NCBI RefSeq assembly: GCF_000014685.1
Contig: NC_008321.1
Span: 1,981,001-2,045,000, forward strand
Source: Shewanella sp. MR-4
GTDB taxonomy: Bacteria; Pseudomonadota; Gammaproteobacteria; Enterobacterales; Shewanellaceae
Length of the DNA: 64,000 nucleotides
Direction: 5' to 3'
Below, in pieces: positions 35,953 to 45,420 of the stretch; the stretch's first letter is position 1; each line of letters begins with the position of its first letter. The position numbers were made by a program, and so were the translations under genes. The notes under the pieces were generated by a model that saw only the letters and a program-made list of their open reading frames with translations, made no database searches and had not been told where the DNA came from.

Positions 35953-36256
35953 AATGAGTAACTGTAAATGAGCAGGAAAAGGTCAAACCGTAATAGAACT
36001 AATTGCCAATTAATCAGTAAGTAACTAGTTACATTATTGGTTGTAAAAGCCTTGTCTTGCCATGCTACTTTAGCTCGAAAAATACTGCGAAAGTCAACTT
36101 GATTGTGATGAATATCAAAGTGCTTAAAGCTTTCGTGAAAAAATACTCATTGTAAGTATTCAATGCACTGATTTTATTGTTAAATGTTTTTACGGTCAGC
36201 CATACAGTGGATTGTGGCCCATTTAGGGCGAATAGACGTTAGGAAATCAAAGGGAA
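35953..36256. other. Intergenic region before the caspase-like gene
   Basis: The 304 bases contain no gene. A 12-bp palindrome GTAACTAGTTAC lies at 36021-36032. A weaker sigma-54-like element, TGGCCCATTTAGGGC, has GG at 36216 and GC at 36228 with the correct 10-base spacing, 28 bases before the ATG. Confidence 0.4.
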
Positions 36257-36937
36257 ATGAAAAAAAAGAATGCAATTTTGATTTTAGAAGCTCCATGGGA
36301 GTTGTCTGAGTCAGACCAAAATACAGTCAGTGTTTTACCCTTTTTTCAAGGGCTGGAGCGATTGAGAGGGAATTTTGATCTGTTTCACTCTCACTTCTAC
36401 GAAGCTAAAAGTTTTGAAATGGCGCTTGATAACCTCACAAGGGTACAATACGACCGCTGTTACGTGTATATAGCATGTCACGGAGCAGGTAAGCGCCTAC
36501 ATAACATGAATATGGCTAACGCGTTAAAGATTATCCAAACTAAAGCGAAACAAAATAATATCTTAGGTGTGGTCATCGGTTCGTGTTTGGTGGGCAATAA
36601 TACTGACATCATGGGGGAATCAATGAAAAATTCTCCCATAGTTTGGAAGTTTGGTTACCGATGTGAAGTTAACTGGTTAGATGGCACCTTGATGGATCTC
36701 GAAGTCTTTGATGCCTTGTTAAAGGCGCGAGAGCCTGATTTCTCAGATGAAAACGCGCTACTGCGGCGTTTCCAATCCGCATTTAGACACTATGCCCCTC
36801 ATGCAATTATTGGTAATCACCCTAATGGTGAAGGTTGCTCAATTGCTGATGGCATTTCTTTGGTGATCCAAGCCAGAGGGCAAGGTCATGTACCAATGGA
36901 TTACAGTGAATGCCTATTTGATGATGATTGCGAGTAA
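36257..36937 (+). CDS. Caspase/CHAT-like protein upstream of BREX
   Basis: The product is 226 residues. RCYVYIACHGAGKRL and NILGVVIGSCLVGNN place a His (75) and a Cys (110) at the ends of two hydrophobic strands, the His-Cys dyad arrangement of caspase-fold peptidases (HG ... xCxxG). A strand near the N-terminus (NAILILEAPWEL) and a C-terminal region (IIGNHPNGEGCSIADGISLV) complete an alpha/beta protein. No death-like or repeat domain is attached. It ends 96 bases before brxA and points the same way. It could be a cell-suicide protease or a processing protease linked to BREX; neither is shown. The ATG follows AAAGGGAA. Confidence 0.6.
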   Translation: MKKKNAILILEAPWELSESDQNTVSVLPFFQGLERLRGNFDLFHSHFYEAKSFEMALDNLTRVQYDRCYVYIACHGAGKRLHNMNMANALKIIQTKAKQNNILGVVIGSCLVGNNTDIMGESMKNSPIVWKFGYRCEVNWLDGTLMDLEVFDALLKAREPDFSDENALLRRFQSAFRHYAPHAIIGNHPNGEGCSIADGISLVIQARGQGHVPMDYSECLFDDDCE

Positions 36938-37033
36938 TTTGTACGAATATTTGTGAATAAGAGCAACCTGTTACAACAAACTGAGATACCATATGTCATC
37001 GTTTCTGTGTTCGCTGAAAAAGAGTAGTAATTA

Positions 37034-37801
37034 ATGGAGCAACTACCGCATTTGACTCAAATTGGCTTCAAGTTTGGTAAAAATGGGGCGCATGCTGCCC
37101 GAAGCATGATGATCCAAGAGCTGACACAACTGTTGATGTCACTGCCCGAGCAGGCATCGTTGGATGAATACCGCGCGAATATTATCGATGCCAATCTTCT
37201 GCATAAATCGAGTGAGAACGCCCGTAAGCTTACTTTTCGACATATGGTCGATCTTTATGGTTTGTCGCCACAAGTTCCGCTTTTTAAAATATTTCGCCAG
37301 TTGTGGGATTTATCAGAGGAGTCTCAGCCGCTATTGGCATTGCAGTTAGCCGTTGCCAGAGATCCGCTATTAAGAGGTTCCGCCGAGGTCATTTTATCTC
37401 TAGAACCTGGAGAGATGCTCCATAGAGAAACCATGGAAGCGCACCTTGCCAAAGATGACCCGGACAGATTTAGTCCCGCTTCGTTAAAGTCCTTCTCGCA
37501 AAATTTAAACGGTACCTGGACTCAGGCGGGTTATCTGACTGGCAAGGCTAAAAAATACCGTAGCGAGCCTAAAGTCACCTATGTAAACCTGGTATTTGCC
37601 TTGGTTTTGGCCCATTACCACGAGCTTAGTGGTATAAGGCTTTTCAACAGTTTCTGGTGTAAGTTGCTCTTAAAGAGTCACGCAGATTTATACGAATTAG
37701 CTCATCGTGCGACGCTTAGAGGATTGATCCACTTTAAACAGGCAAGCGAAGTGATAGAAGTGTCATTTGCACCATTAAAACTTCCTGAATTCAAGGATTG
37801 A
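37034..37801 (+). CDS. brxA: BREX protein BrxA (DUF1819)
   Basis: The product is 255 residues. It matches the DUF1819/BrxA family by length, by opening GFKFGKNGAHAARSMMIQEL (the FT.GA. type start of BrxA) and by ENARKLTFRHMVDLYGL. It is the first gene of the BREX block. Family members are small helical DNA-binding proteins with winged-helix folds, needed in some but not all systems. BrxB starts 4 bases after its stop, so they are co-translated. Confidence 0.85.
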   Translation: MEQLPHLTQIGFKFGKNGAHAARSMMIQELTQLLMSLPEQASLDEYRANIIDANLLHKSSENARKLTFRHMVDLYGLSPQVPLFKIFRQLWDLSEESQPLLALQLAVARDPLLRGSAEVILSLEPGEMLHRETMEAHLAKDDPDRFSPASLKSFSQNLNGTWTQAGYLTGKAKKYRSEPKVTYVNLVFALVLAHYHELSGIRLFNSFWCKLLLKSHADLYELAHRATLRGLIHFKQASEVIEVSFAPLKLPEFKD

Positions 37802-37805
37802 ATCC

Positions 37806-38348
37806 ATGTCCGACAGACTTACCAAATTACTTAACAGCTTTAGCAACCATATCAGTGTGCCCTGGAGTAACACTATCTCTGCCGAGGAAAAAGCCATTTT
37901 CGTGGTGTATGACAAGGCCGATGAACTCAAGCTTAGAGCTCGATTGACTGAATTTGAACAGGCCAGTATCGAGGCCCAACATCCATGGTTATTGCTCGAT
38001 TTAACCAACGCCTTTGCCAACTGGATGGCCGAGCAGGATTACAAAGAAGGCTATTTTGAAGACCCTGAATACCTCGAAGGTAGCTACGACTACTTTGCTG
38101 ATGAACTGGTGAAATTACTGAGCGCTGAAATTAACAACCAGCAAACGGCCGACACTGTCGTAGCGTTAATGGGATGCGGTGCGCTATTTGGCTTCCTGTC
38201 AGTATCTGCACTGGTCAAATCGCTGGCTGCGCAGGTGAATGGCCGCTTGGTGGTGTTTTTCCCCGGAGAATATCACGACAATAACTACAAATTACTTGAT
38301 GCCAAGGATGGATGGGGCTATCAAGCCACCGCTATCACAGCCTTTTAA
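37806..38348 (+). CDS. brxB: BREX protein BrxB (DUF1788)
   Basis: The product is 180 residues, slightly below the ~190-200 typical of DUF1788. Motifs are WLLLDLTNAFANWMAEQDYKEGYFEDPE, GALFGFLSVSALV and a final VVFFPGEYHDNNYKLLDAKDGWGYQA, the characteristic BrxB ending. It is essential for phage restriction in type I BREX; its biochemical role is unclear. Tightly packed between brxA and brxC (15 bases). Confidence 0.9.
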   Translation: MSDRLTKLLNSFSNHISVPWSNTISAEEKAIFVVYDKADELKLRARLTEFEQASIEAQHPWLLLDLTNAFANWMAEQDYKEGYFEDPEYLEGSYDYFADELVKLLSAEINNQQTADTVVALMGCGALFGFLSVSALVKSLAAQVNGRLVVFFPGEYHDNNYKLLDAKDGWGYQATAITAF

Positions 38349-38363
38349 CGAGGGACCGAAACA

Positions 38364-41300
38364 ATGCTAAACCGCGATATATATCAGTTAGACCCACTGG
38401 AAAGCAAACTTGCCAACAACGGCGTGGCCGAAGTAAAAGACGACCTGTCTCAAGGCGCGCTCGAAACACTCGAGTATGAGCTTCGCACTTTTGTGTGTAG
38501 TGGTGCTTATGCCAAAGGGCTAGACGATATTCTCAGTACATTTCTACGTAACGTAAAAAGCAGCGGTGAACAGCCAGGGGTATGGATCTCAGGCTTCTTC
38601 GGTTCTGGTAAGTCACACCTGGCTAAAATGCTCAGAACGCTATGGACCAATCAAAAAATAAATGATGGCACCGATGCGCGCTCACTGGTTGATTTGCCGG
38701 ACACTATAAGTCATCACTTTGACGAACTCTCAACATTAGGCGCCAAATTGGGTGGTTTACATGCCGCCTCCGGCACCTTAGGTGCGGGTGCTGATGATAA
38801 GGTGCGTTTGGCGTTATTGGCGGTTATTTTCAAATCGGTCAGATTATCAGAGCAATACCACCTGGCAAGATTTGAACTTTGGCTTAAGGCCGAAGGTATT
38901 CTGGCGCAGGTAAAGGCCTATATCGAGCAGCACGCCAAAGGTAAAGAAGGCGAAGATTTGTGGCAAAAAGAGCTGCGTAACCTTCACGTCTCGCCTGTGA
39001 TGGCGAAGGCGTTACTGCATGCCATGCCATCTTTTGGCAGCGATGATAAAGAAGTGCGCGATATGCTGCGTGCCCAGTACAAGATTGTCGAGGATGTTTC
39101 AAACACTGAAATGGTGCAGGCGATAGTCGATGCCTTAGCCCCACATGGTGAAATGCCATTAACCCTAATCGTGCTCGATGAGGTGCAGCAATACATTGCC
39201 GACGACCCAGATAAAGCTTATTTGGTGCAAGAGGCCATCGAAACCTGCTGTAAAGCGGGTGTCTTCAAGTCGCGCTTGTTGTTTGTTGCTACCGGGCAAA
39301 GTGCCTTATCTGGCTTGCAAAACCTGCAGCGTCTGATGGGTCGCTTCCAGGTATCGGTCCAACTGGAAGACACCGATGTTGATGCCGTTATTCGCAAAGT
39401 GATCCTGCAGAAAAAGGAAACCGCCAGAGTCAGTATTGAGAGTGTGATTCAAGAAAACTTGGGTGAAATCAACCGCCATCTGCGCGGTTCTGTTATTGAA
39501 TCCAATAAAGATGATGAGCAGTGGATGGTCGCCGACTATCCTCTGCTGCCAGTACGTCGCCGCTTTTGGGAGCGGGTATTACCAGCGCTAGACAAAACCG
39601 GTACTGGCTCACAGCTACGTAACCAGCTTCGAGTCGTACACGAGGCAACTAAGTTAACAGCACTTAAACCCTTGGGCAGTGTGGTGCCAGCCGATTTTAT
39701 CTACGATCAAATTGCCATTAATCTGCTGCAAACTGGCGTGATTGGCAAAGACATCTACGAAAAAATAGGCCGCTTAAAAGCCGGTAATGACGATGAGCAG
39801 TTGCAAGGGCGTCTGCTGTCATTGATCTTGCTTATGAGCAAGTTGCCAGCCGATATCAACCATGGTATCGCCTCAACGGAAGCTTTTTTGGCAGACTTGC
39901 TGCTTGAACATTTAAGTGAAGGTAAGCACGAACTTCGTGCCCGGCTGCCAGGCTTACTCAGCCAGCTGGTGGAAGAGGGCGCATTACTGCCGATGAACAG
40001 CGCTGCTGGCGTTGAATATCGCCTGCAAACCGTCGAGAGTCAGAAATGGCATGACACCTTCAAGCAGCAGCAAAACGACCTGCGTGGTAACCCACAGTCG
40101 CTTGAGACTTTCCGCAGTCAGGAAATTCAGCATTATATTCGCAGACAATTGGCAGCAGCCAAAGTTAACCAGGGGACAGTGGCTGAAGGCCGTACTATCA
40201 ATTTGTGTTTCGATGCGGATCTCCCAGCCGATGCCAATAAGCGACTGTATGCCCATGTGCTGGAATGCAGCGAGCGCCAATTTACCGATGCAGTGAGACG
40301 TGCCAGCGCCGACAATGCCACCTTATTTGTCCATGTGCCCAGCATTCGCCGCTCTGATCTATTAAGTGCCATTGTGGATTTTAAAGCCGCGGAGACCACC
40401 TTAGATGTGAGTGGCCTGCCAGCCACGGATGCTGGTAAAGATGCTAAAGCCGCCATGGAGCATCGTAAATATGAGGCCGAACGCACCAAAAAGCTTATTT
40501 TGAAAGAGATTTTTGACGGCATTATGGTGCAATTAGCCGGCGGCTCAGAGGTCATGGGGGAGACCCTTACCGAACAGTTTGAAAATGGCGGTAAAAAGGC
40601 CTGCGAGCGCCTTTACAACGAATTCAAACTGGTTGATGTCAAAGGTTGGGGTACAGTGTACGACCGTGCCAGTAAGTCGGCCGATGCCAATGCTCTTGCT
40701 GCCATTGGCTTTAATGACGAAGCCGACAAACACCCCGTGTGCATGGCCATTAAGCGCTTTATCGGTGTGATGAAAACCGGTGCCGAAATCCGCGATAACT
40801 TCCAAAATGCCCCTTATGGTTGGCCTAAAGACACTATCGACGGCGCCCTGTACGCCATGTTGGCTTCTGGGGTATTAAAGGCGACCGATGGCCAAGAAAA
40901 ACCGCTCGATGCCAAAAGCCTTGAGCGCGCCAAAGTCGGCCAAACTAAATTCCGCCCCGAAACAGTCAGCCTAAGTACGGTGCAAATCCTCAAGGTGCGC
41001 AGTTTGATCAATGCCATTGGGGTGAGTTGTACTAACGGTGAAGAACAGTCCAAGCTAAGCCAGGCGATAGCCCAGGCTAAGCAAATTGCCCGTAAGGCCG
41101 GTGGCGATGCGCCACTGCCACTGCCGCCAGCAACCCCGCACTTGAATGAGATTGAAGTCTTGTCAGGCAATGCGCAATTGCTTGCCGCCTACCAATCACA
41201 GCCCATTATTCTGCAAGAGTTGGAACAATGGAAAGCGCAGGCAGATAAAGTCAGTGCTCGTCTTTACCTATGGGACGAGTTCAAGGCTGCACTCAAGCAC

Positions 41301-41837
41301 TGTCAAGGGTTAGCGGGATACGATGCCCTTGATAGTGAAAAACGTGCCATCGAGCAAAATCGCAGTCTCTTGGCTGAGCCTAACCCCATAGAACCACTGC
41401 TAAAACAGGCCATTGAAGCGATTCGCCTAGCCATCATGAAGAAGTATCAAGACTTCCAGGATGAATATCAAACCTGCCTGCAAGAGCTTGAGCAAGACGC
41501 CATTTGGGCGCAGCTTTCAAGCTCTCAGCAAAGCGAGCTGTTAACCAAGCACCATTTGGATAACCTCGAGATGCAGCCGCTTTCCGGCAACGACAGAGTG
41601 ATCGACAGCATCGAAAACACCTCGCTCACCCAATGGAGCGATAAAACCTCCGCCTTGGCTGGCCGCTTTAGTCGAGTACGGCAAGAGGCGGTAGACAGGT
41701 TAGTGCCAAAGGCCAAGCAGGTGCAGCTGTCCAAGGTGGTGATTAACACCGAAGCTGAGCTCGATGCCTGGCTTAAGCAGGTGCGGGCCGATGTCATGGC
41801 GGCGCTTAACGATAATCGCCCAGCGTCGTTAAAGTAG
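38364..41837 (+). CDS. brxC: BREX ATPase BrxC
   Basis: The product is 1157 residues, in the usual range for BrxC/PglY. It is a large P-loop AAA+-like ATPase: Walker A SGFFGSGKSHLAKML (about 76-90) and Walker B LIVLDEVQQYIA (about 268-279). A long helical C-terminus follows. BrxC is essential for both restriction and methylation-linked protection in type I BREX. The ATG follows AACGAGGGACCGAAACA. Its bases are visibly GC-richer than in the MoxR operon to the left. A 113-base gap with a palindromic hairpin follows, before pglX. Confidence 0.93.
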   Translation: MLNRDIYQLDPLESKLANNGVAEVKDDLSQGALETLEYELRTFVCSGAYAKGLDDILSTFLRNVKSSGEQPGVWISGFFGSGKSHLAKMLRTLWTNQKINDGTDARSLVDLPDTISHHFDELSTLGAKLGGLHAASGTLGAGADDKVRLALLAVIFKSVRLSEQYHLARFELWLKAEGILAQVKAYIEQHAKGKEGEDLWQKELRNLHVSPVMAKALLHAMPSFGSDDKEVRDMLRAQYKIVEDVSNTEMVQAIVDALAPHGEMPLTLIVLDEVQQYIADDPDKAYLVQEAIETCCKAGVFKSRLLFVATGQSALSGLQNLQRLMGRFQVSVQLEDTDVDAVIRKVILQKKETARVSIESVIQENLGEINRHLRGSVIESNKDDEQWMVADYPLLPVRRRFWERVLPALDKTGTGSQLRNQLRVVHEATKLTALKPLGSVVPADFIYDQIAINLLQTGVIGKDIYEKIGRLKAGNDDEQLQGRLLSLILLMSKLPADINHGIASTEAFLADLLLEHLSEGKHELRARLPGLLSQLVEEGALLPMNSAAGVEYRLQTVESQKWHDTFKQQQNDLRGNPQSLETFRSQEIQHYIRRQLAAAKVNQGTVAEGRTINLCFDADLPADANKRLYAHVLECSERQFTDAVRRASADNATLFVHVPSIRRSDLLSAIVDFKAAETTLDVSGLPATDAGKDAKAAMEHRKYEAERTKKLILKEIFDGIMVQLAGGSEVMGETLTEQFENGGKKACERLYNEFKLVDVKGWGTVYDRASKSADANALAAIGFNDEADKHPVCMAIKRFIGVMKTGAEIRDNFQNAPYGWPKDTIDGALYAMLASGVLKATDGQEKPLDAKSLERAKVGQTKFRPETVSLSTVQILKVRSLINAIGVSCTNGEEQSKLSQAIAQAKQIARKAGGDAPLPLPPATPHLNEIEVLSGNAQLLAAYQSQPIILQELEQWKAQADKVSARLYLWDEFKAALKHCQGLAGYDALDSEKRAIEQNRSLLAEPNPIEPLLKQAIEAIRLAIMKKYQDFQDEYQTCLQELEQDAIWAQLSSSQQSELLTKHHLDNLEMQPLSGNDRVIDSIENTSLTQWSDKTSALAGRFSRVRQEAVDRLVPKAKQVQLSKVVINTEAELDAWLKQVRADVMAALNDNRPASLK

Positions 41838-41888
41838 CGCTTGTAAAGCACCCTTAACAAGAGCCTTAAAAAAAGCCGCGTTAATATC

Positions 41889-41913
41889 AGCCTTGCCCAA
41901 GTTGGGCAAGGCT
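41889..41913. repeat. Palindromic hairpin between brxC and pglX
   Basis: AGCCTTGCCCAA and TTGGGCAAGGCT form a 12-bp perfect inverted repeat with a single G between. There is no T run. It could be an mRNA-processing or attenuation element inside the BREX operon, setting PglX dosage. Confidence 0.55.
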
Positions 41914-41950
41914 CACTCAAATGACAGTTAGATGAGATAGAGAACCTCTT

Positions 41951-44900
41951 ATGCGTCAAGCCCTGGATAAAACCCTAAGAAGCCTGCTTGAAAAATCCGT
42001 TGTCCGTGCCCGAGAGCTGACTGAGATTGCCGCACTCGAGGCCTTAACCCGCTTAGGCGTTGGTTTAGGCGAGGCGCCAATCTACCTAAAAGAAGATGAG
42101 CGAGCGCTGCGTAACCGCCTGCGCGCCCATGCCCGCCAGCTCGGGGATAGGTTGCACAGCAATAGTAAGCAAGACATAGCGCACTTAAGCGCCGAAATGG
42201 CGTATGAGCATTGGCATCGCATGTTATTTGCCCGATTTTTAGAACAAAACCAGCTGCTCATGTATGACCAATACACCGCCGTTACCCTGGCCGAGTGTCA
42301 GGAGCTGGCTGCCGATGAAGGCGTAAAAGATGGCTGGCAGCTCGCTGGAGTATTGGCCGAGCGGATGTTGCCGCAGATATTTCGCACCGACTCGCCGGTG
42401 TTTGCCTTACCGCTCGCCATTGATAGGGTGCGCGAGCTGGAAGACCTCATTCTCACCCTGCCAACGGCGGTGTTCACGGCTCAGGATAGCCTCGGCTGGT
42501 GTTATCAGTTTTGGCAAAGCAAGCGTAAAGAAGAGGTGAATGCCGCCGGTGTCCCCATTGGCGCCGATGAGCTAAGTCCGGTCACTCAGCTCTTTACCGA
42601 GCCCTATATGGTGAGCTTTTTGCTGGATAACAGTCTGGGCGTCTGGTGGGCGAAAAAACGCTTAACCGATGCCGACCTGCGTAGCGCCAGCGACGAGGCG
42701 ACTTTGCGCCGCGCCGCCGCTATTAATGGCGTACCGCTGGAGTACCTGCGCTTTGTGAAAACCAAGGATAGCCAAGGCGAGCTGTGGCAAGCCGCAGGCG
42801 GCTGGTTTGACACCTGGCCTGAGGATATCGCTGCGCTTAAAACCCTCGACCCCTGCTGTGGCTCCGGCCACTTTTTGGTCGCGCTGTTTTTGATGTTGGT
42901 GCCGATGCGCATTGAGCTTGAAGGCTGTGATGCCAAAACCGCCATCGACCTTGTGCTACGGCAAAACCTCCACGGCTTGGAGCTCGATAGCCGCTGCGTC
43001 GAAATCGCCGCCTTTGCCCTGGCGCTCGAAGCCTGGCGCTACCCTAACGCCGGAGGTTATCGCACGCTGCCAGCACTTAACTTGGCCTGCTCGGGTCTCG
43101 ATGTCAGTGCCCTTAGCAGCGAATGGCAAGCTCTGGCCAAACAGCGCCCTGAGATCAGCGACGCCTTAGGCTGGTTTGCCCGCACCTTTAACGACGCGCC
43201 CGTGCTCGGCAGCCTCATCGATGTTAATAGTGCTTACTACCACGGGAAAAAAGAGGGTGAGCCAGCGCCCTGGCAACGCTTGCTGGATGCGCAGGCCGGT
43301 ATGCAAAACCTAGGTGACGAAGCCCAATCCGCCCAAGTCACCGCCCAGGGCCTGGCGATGGCGGCTAAGCTGCTTGCCAATCAATACACCCTGGTAGCCA
43401 CCAACGTACCGTATCTTGCTCGCGGTAAGCAGTGCGACACCCTAAAAGATTTCTGTGAAAACTATTACCCTGAAGCTAAGCCCGATTTAGCGACCGTGTT
43501 TCTTGAGCGTTGCCTCGAGTTCAGCCCCAAAGGTGGCAGCTCAACCATAGTGCTGCCACAAAACTGGCTGTTTCTCACCAGCTATAAAAAGTTCCGTGAA
43601 AAACTGCTTACCCAAGACAGCTGGAACCTGGTAGCGCGCCTGGGGCCAAGAGCCTTTGAAACCATCTCTGGTGAGGTTGTGCAAGCCATTCTAATCACCC
43701 TCAGCAAGGGCGCGGCCGCCCAAGGTGCCTTGCTCCATGGCCTGGATGTCTCCGCCCCCAAAACCGCCGCCGACAAAGCTGCACAACTGCTGATTGAGCC
43801 GCTGAAAAGCGTGGAGCAAGCCAAGCAGTTGGAGAATCCTGATGCAAGATTATCTCTAGATATAAGCTTGGAGTTGGAGTTACTAGGAGCTAATGCCCAA
43901 ACGGGTACAGGAATTCAAACTTTCGACTCTCCAAGATTTTTAAGCCCATTTTGGGAACGCTTTAAAATAGAGAAAAATTACATTGTGTGCCAAACAACGG
44001 TAGTTAATTCAACTTTGTTTGGTGGATTATCTCAATGTTTAAAGTGGGAGGGTGGTGAAGGTGACCTTGCCCACATGATGAGTGAGAAGGAGATTTTAGA
44101 AAATTACAAAAGTGGTATTTGGAGAGCTTGGTCGAGATTTGTCGGGAGAGATGGCATTTGTGTCAGCTTAATGCGTCATTTGCCAGTTGCTAGGTATTTT
44201 GGCCTTTCATTTGATAACAATACAGGTGTTATTATTCCGTCAAATAAATCTGATTTACCTGCAATCTGGGCTTATTGTTCTTCTGAGGTATTTAATACTG
44301 AATTAAGAAAGATAGACCAGAAGCTTAATGTTACTAATGCCACTCTCGTAAAAGTACCATTTGACATCAAATATTGGTCTAAAGTCGCCGAAGAACAATA
44401 TCCCAAAGGCCTCCCTAAGCCCTACAGCAATGACCCGATTCAATGGATCTTCCATGGTCATCCTTGCGGCTCTGTGGTCTGGGATGAAGACAAAAAGTGG
44501 ACTGTGGTTGCGGAAAAGCGCACCGACGAGACTGTGCTGCAGGTCGCCGTTGCTCGCTTGCTGGGTTACCGCTGGCCTGCCGAGCTTGATGACACCATGG
44601 ATCTGGCCGATGAAATGCGCACCTGGGTCGATAAGTGTGATGACTTGTTAGCGCTGCAAGATGACGATGGCATTGTGTGTTTGCCTGCTATTCGCGGTGA
44701 AAAGGCGGCAGCCAATCGCTTAGAGGCCATGCTGCAGGCAGCCTTCGAGGAGGATTGGTCGGCTTCGGTGCTCACGAATCTCCTTGCCAGTGTCGGCAGC
44801 AAGAACCTAGAGACCTGGCTTAGGGATAAGTTTTTTGAGCAGCACTGCAAACTCTTCCAGCATCGCCCGTTTATTTGGCAGATTTGGGATGGCCTTAACG

Positions 44901-45415
44901 ACGGCTTCTCGGTGCTGGTGAACTACCATAAGCTCGACTACAAAGGCCTGGAGCGGCTGATTTACACCTACCTTGGTGAGTGGATCCGCACCCAAGAGCA
45001 CGGCGTAAAAGAGGGCATTGATGGCGCCGACAGCCGTTTGATGGCCGCCAAAAACTTAAAAGATACCCTCGAAGCCATTCTCGAAGGTGAGGCCATTAGC
45101 GGAAAAAGCGGCTTGGATATCTTTGTGCGCTGGAAACCGCTGCACGAACAGCCCATAGGCTGGCACCCTGACTTAAACGACGGTGTGCGCCTGAATATCC
45201 GCCCCTTTATGCAAGCGCCAGACATAGGTAAAAAAGGCGCCGGTATTTTGCGCGCCAAGCCCAATATCAACTGGAATAAAGACCGTGGCACCGATGTCGA
45301 ATCCGCACCTTGGTATCACTTAGGTTTGCAGTATGGTGAGAAAGAAGGTGCGCGTATTAACGACCACCATATCAGCCTGGCAGATAAACAGGCGGCTAGG
45401 GACAAGCAGGAGTAA
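41951..45415 (+). CDS. pglX: BREX-1 adenine-specific DNA methyltransferase PglX
   Basis: The product is 1154 residues, as expected for type I PglX. It methylates the N6 of one adenine in a non-palindromic site, marking self DNA for BREX. Motif I is LDPCCGSGHFLVALF (about 299-313) and motif IV is TNVPY (about 484), an NPPY variant usual in PglX. The region about 625-815 is the target-recognition part. Here the bases become AT-rich (about 43840-44380) between GC-rich flanks, with a sharp return at YPKGLPKPYSND. This suggests that the recognition domain was replaced by recombination. The reading frame is open throughout, with no phase-variable tract. Confidence 0.95.
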   Translation: MRQALDKTLRSLLEKSVVRARELTEIAALEALTRLGVGLGEAPIYLKEDERALRNRLRAHARQLGDRLHSNSKQDIAHLSAEMAYEHWHRMLFARFLEQNQLLMYDQYTAVTLAECQELAADEGVKDGWQLAGVLAERMLPQIFRTDSPVFALPLAIDRVRELEDLILTLPTAVFTAQDSLGWCYQFWQSKRKEEVNAAGVPIGADELSPVTQLFTEPYMVSFLLDNSLGVWWAKKRLTDADLRSASDEATLRRAAAINGVPLEYLRFVKTKDSQGELWQAAGGWFDTWPEDIAALKTLDPCCGSGHFLVALFLMLVPMRIELEGCDAKTAIDLVLRQNLHGLELDSRCVEIAAFALALEAWRYPNAGGYRTLPALNLACSGLDVSALSSEWQALAKQRPEISDALGWFARTFNDAPVLGSLIDVNSAYYHGKKEGEPAPWQRLLDAQAGMQNLGDEAQSAQVTAQGLAMAAKLLANQYTLVATNVPYLARGKQCDTLKDFCENYYPEAKPDLATVFLERCLEFSPKGGSSTIVLPQNWLFLTSYKKFREKLLTQDSWNLVARLGPRAFETISGEVVQAILITLSKGAAAQGALLHGLDVSAPKTAADKAAQLLIEPLKSVEQAKQLENPDARLSLDISLELELLGANAQTGTGIQTFDSPRFLSPFWERFKIEKNYIVCQTTVVNSTLFGGLSQCLKWEGGEGDLAHMMSEKEILENYKSGIWRAWSRFVGRDGICVSLMRHLPVARYFGLSFDNNTGVIIPSNKSDLPAIWAYCSSEVFNTELRKIDQKLNVTNATLVKVPFDIKYWSKVAEEQYPKGLPKPYSNDPIQWIFHGHPCGSVVWDEDKKWTVVAEKRTDETVLQVAVARLLGYRWPAELDDTMDLADEMRTWVDKCDDLLALQDDDGIVCLPAIRGEKAAANRLEAMLQAAFEEDWSASVLTNLLASVGSKNLETWLRDKFFEQHCKLFQHRPFIWQIWDGLNDGFSVLVNYHKLDYKGLERLIYTYLGEWIRTQEHGVKEGIDGADSRLMAAKNLKDTLEAILEGEAISGKSGLDIFVRWKPLHEQPIGWHPDLNDGVRLNIRPFMQAPDIGKKGAGILRAKPNINWNKDRGTDVESAPWYHLGLQYGEKEGARINDHHISLADKQAARDKQE

Positions 45416-45420
45416 CAGGG

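Noticed and set aside
41525..41959. Minus-strand 144-codon frame over the brxC end
   Set aside because: It covers brxC coding sequence and the intergenic palindrome; composition is that of a mirrored gene.
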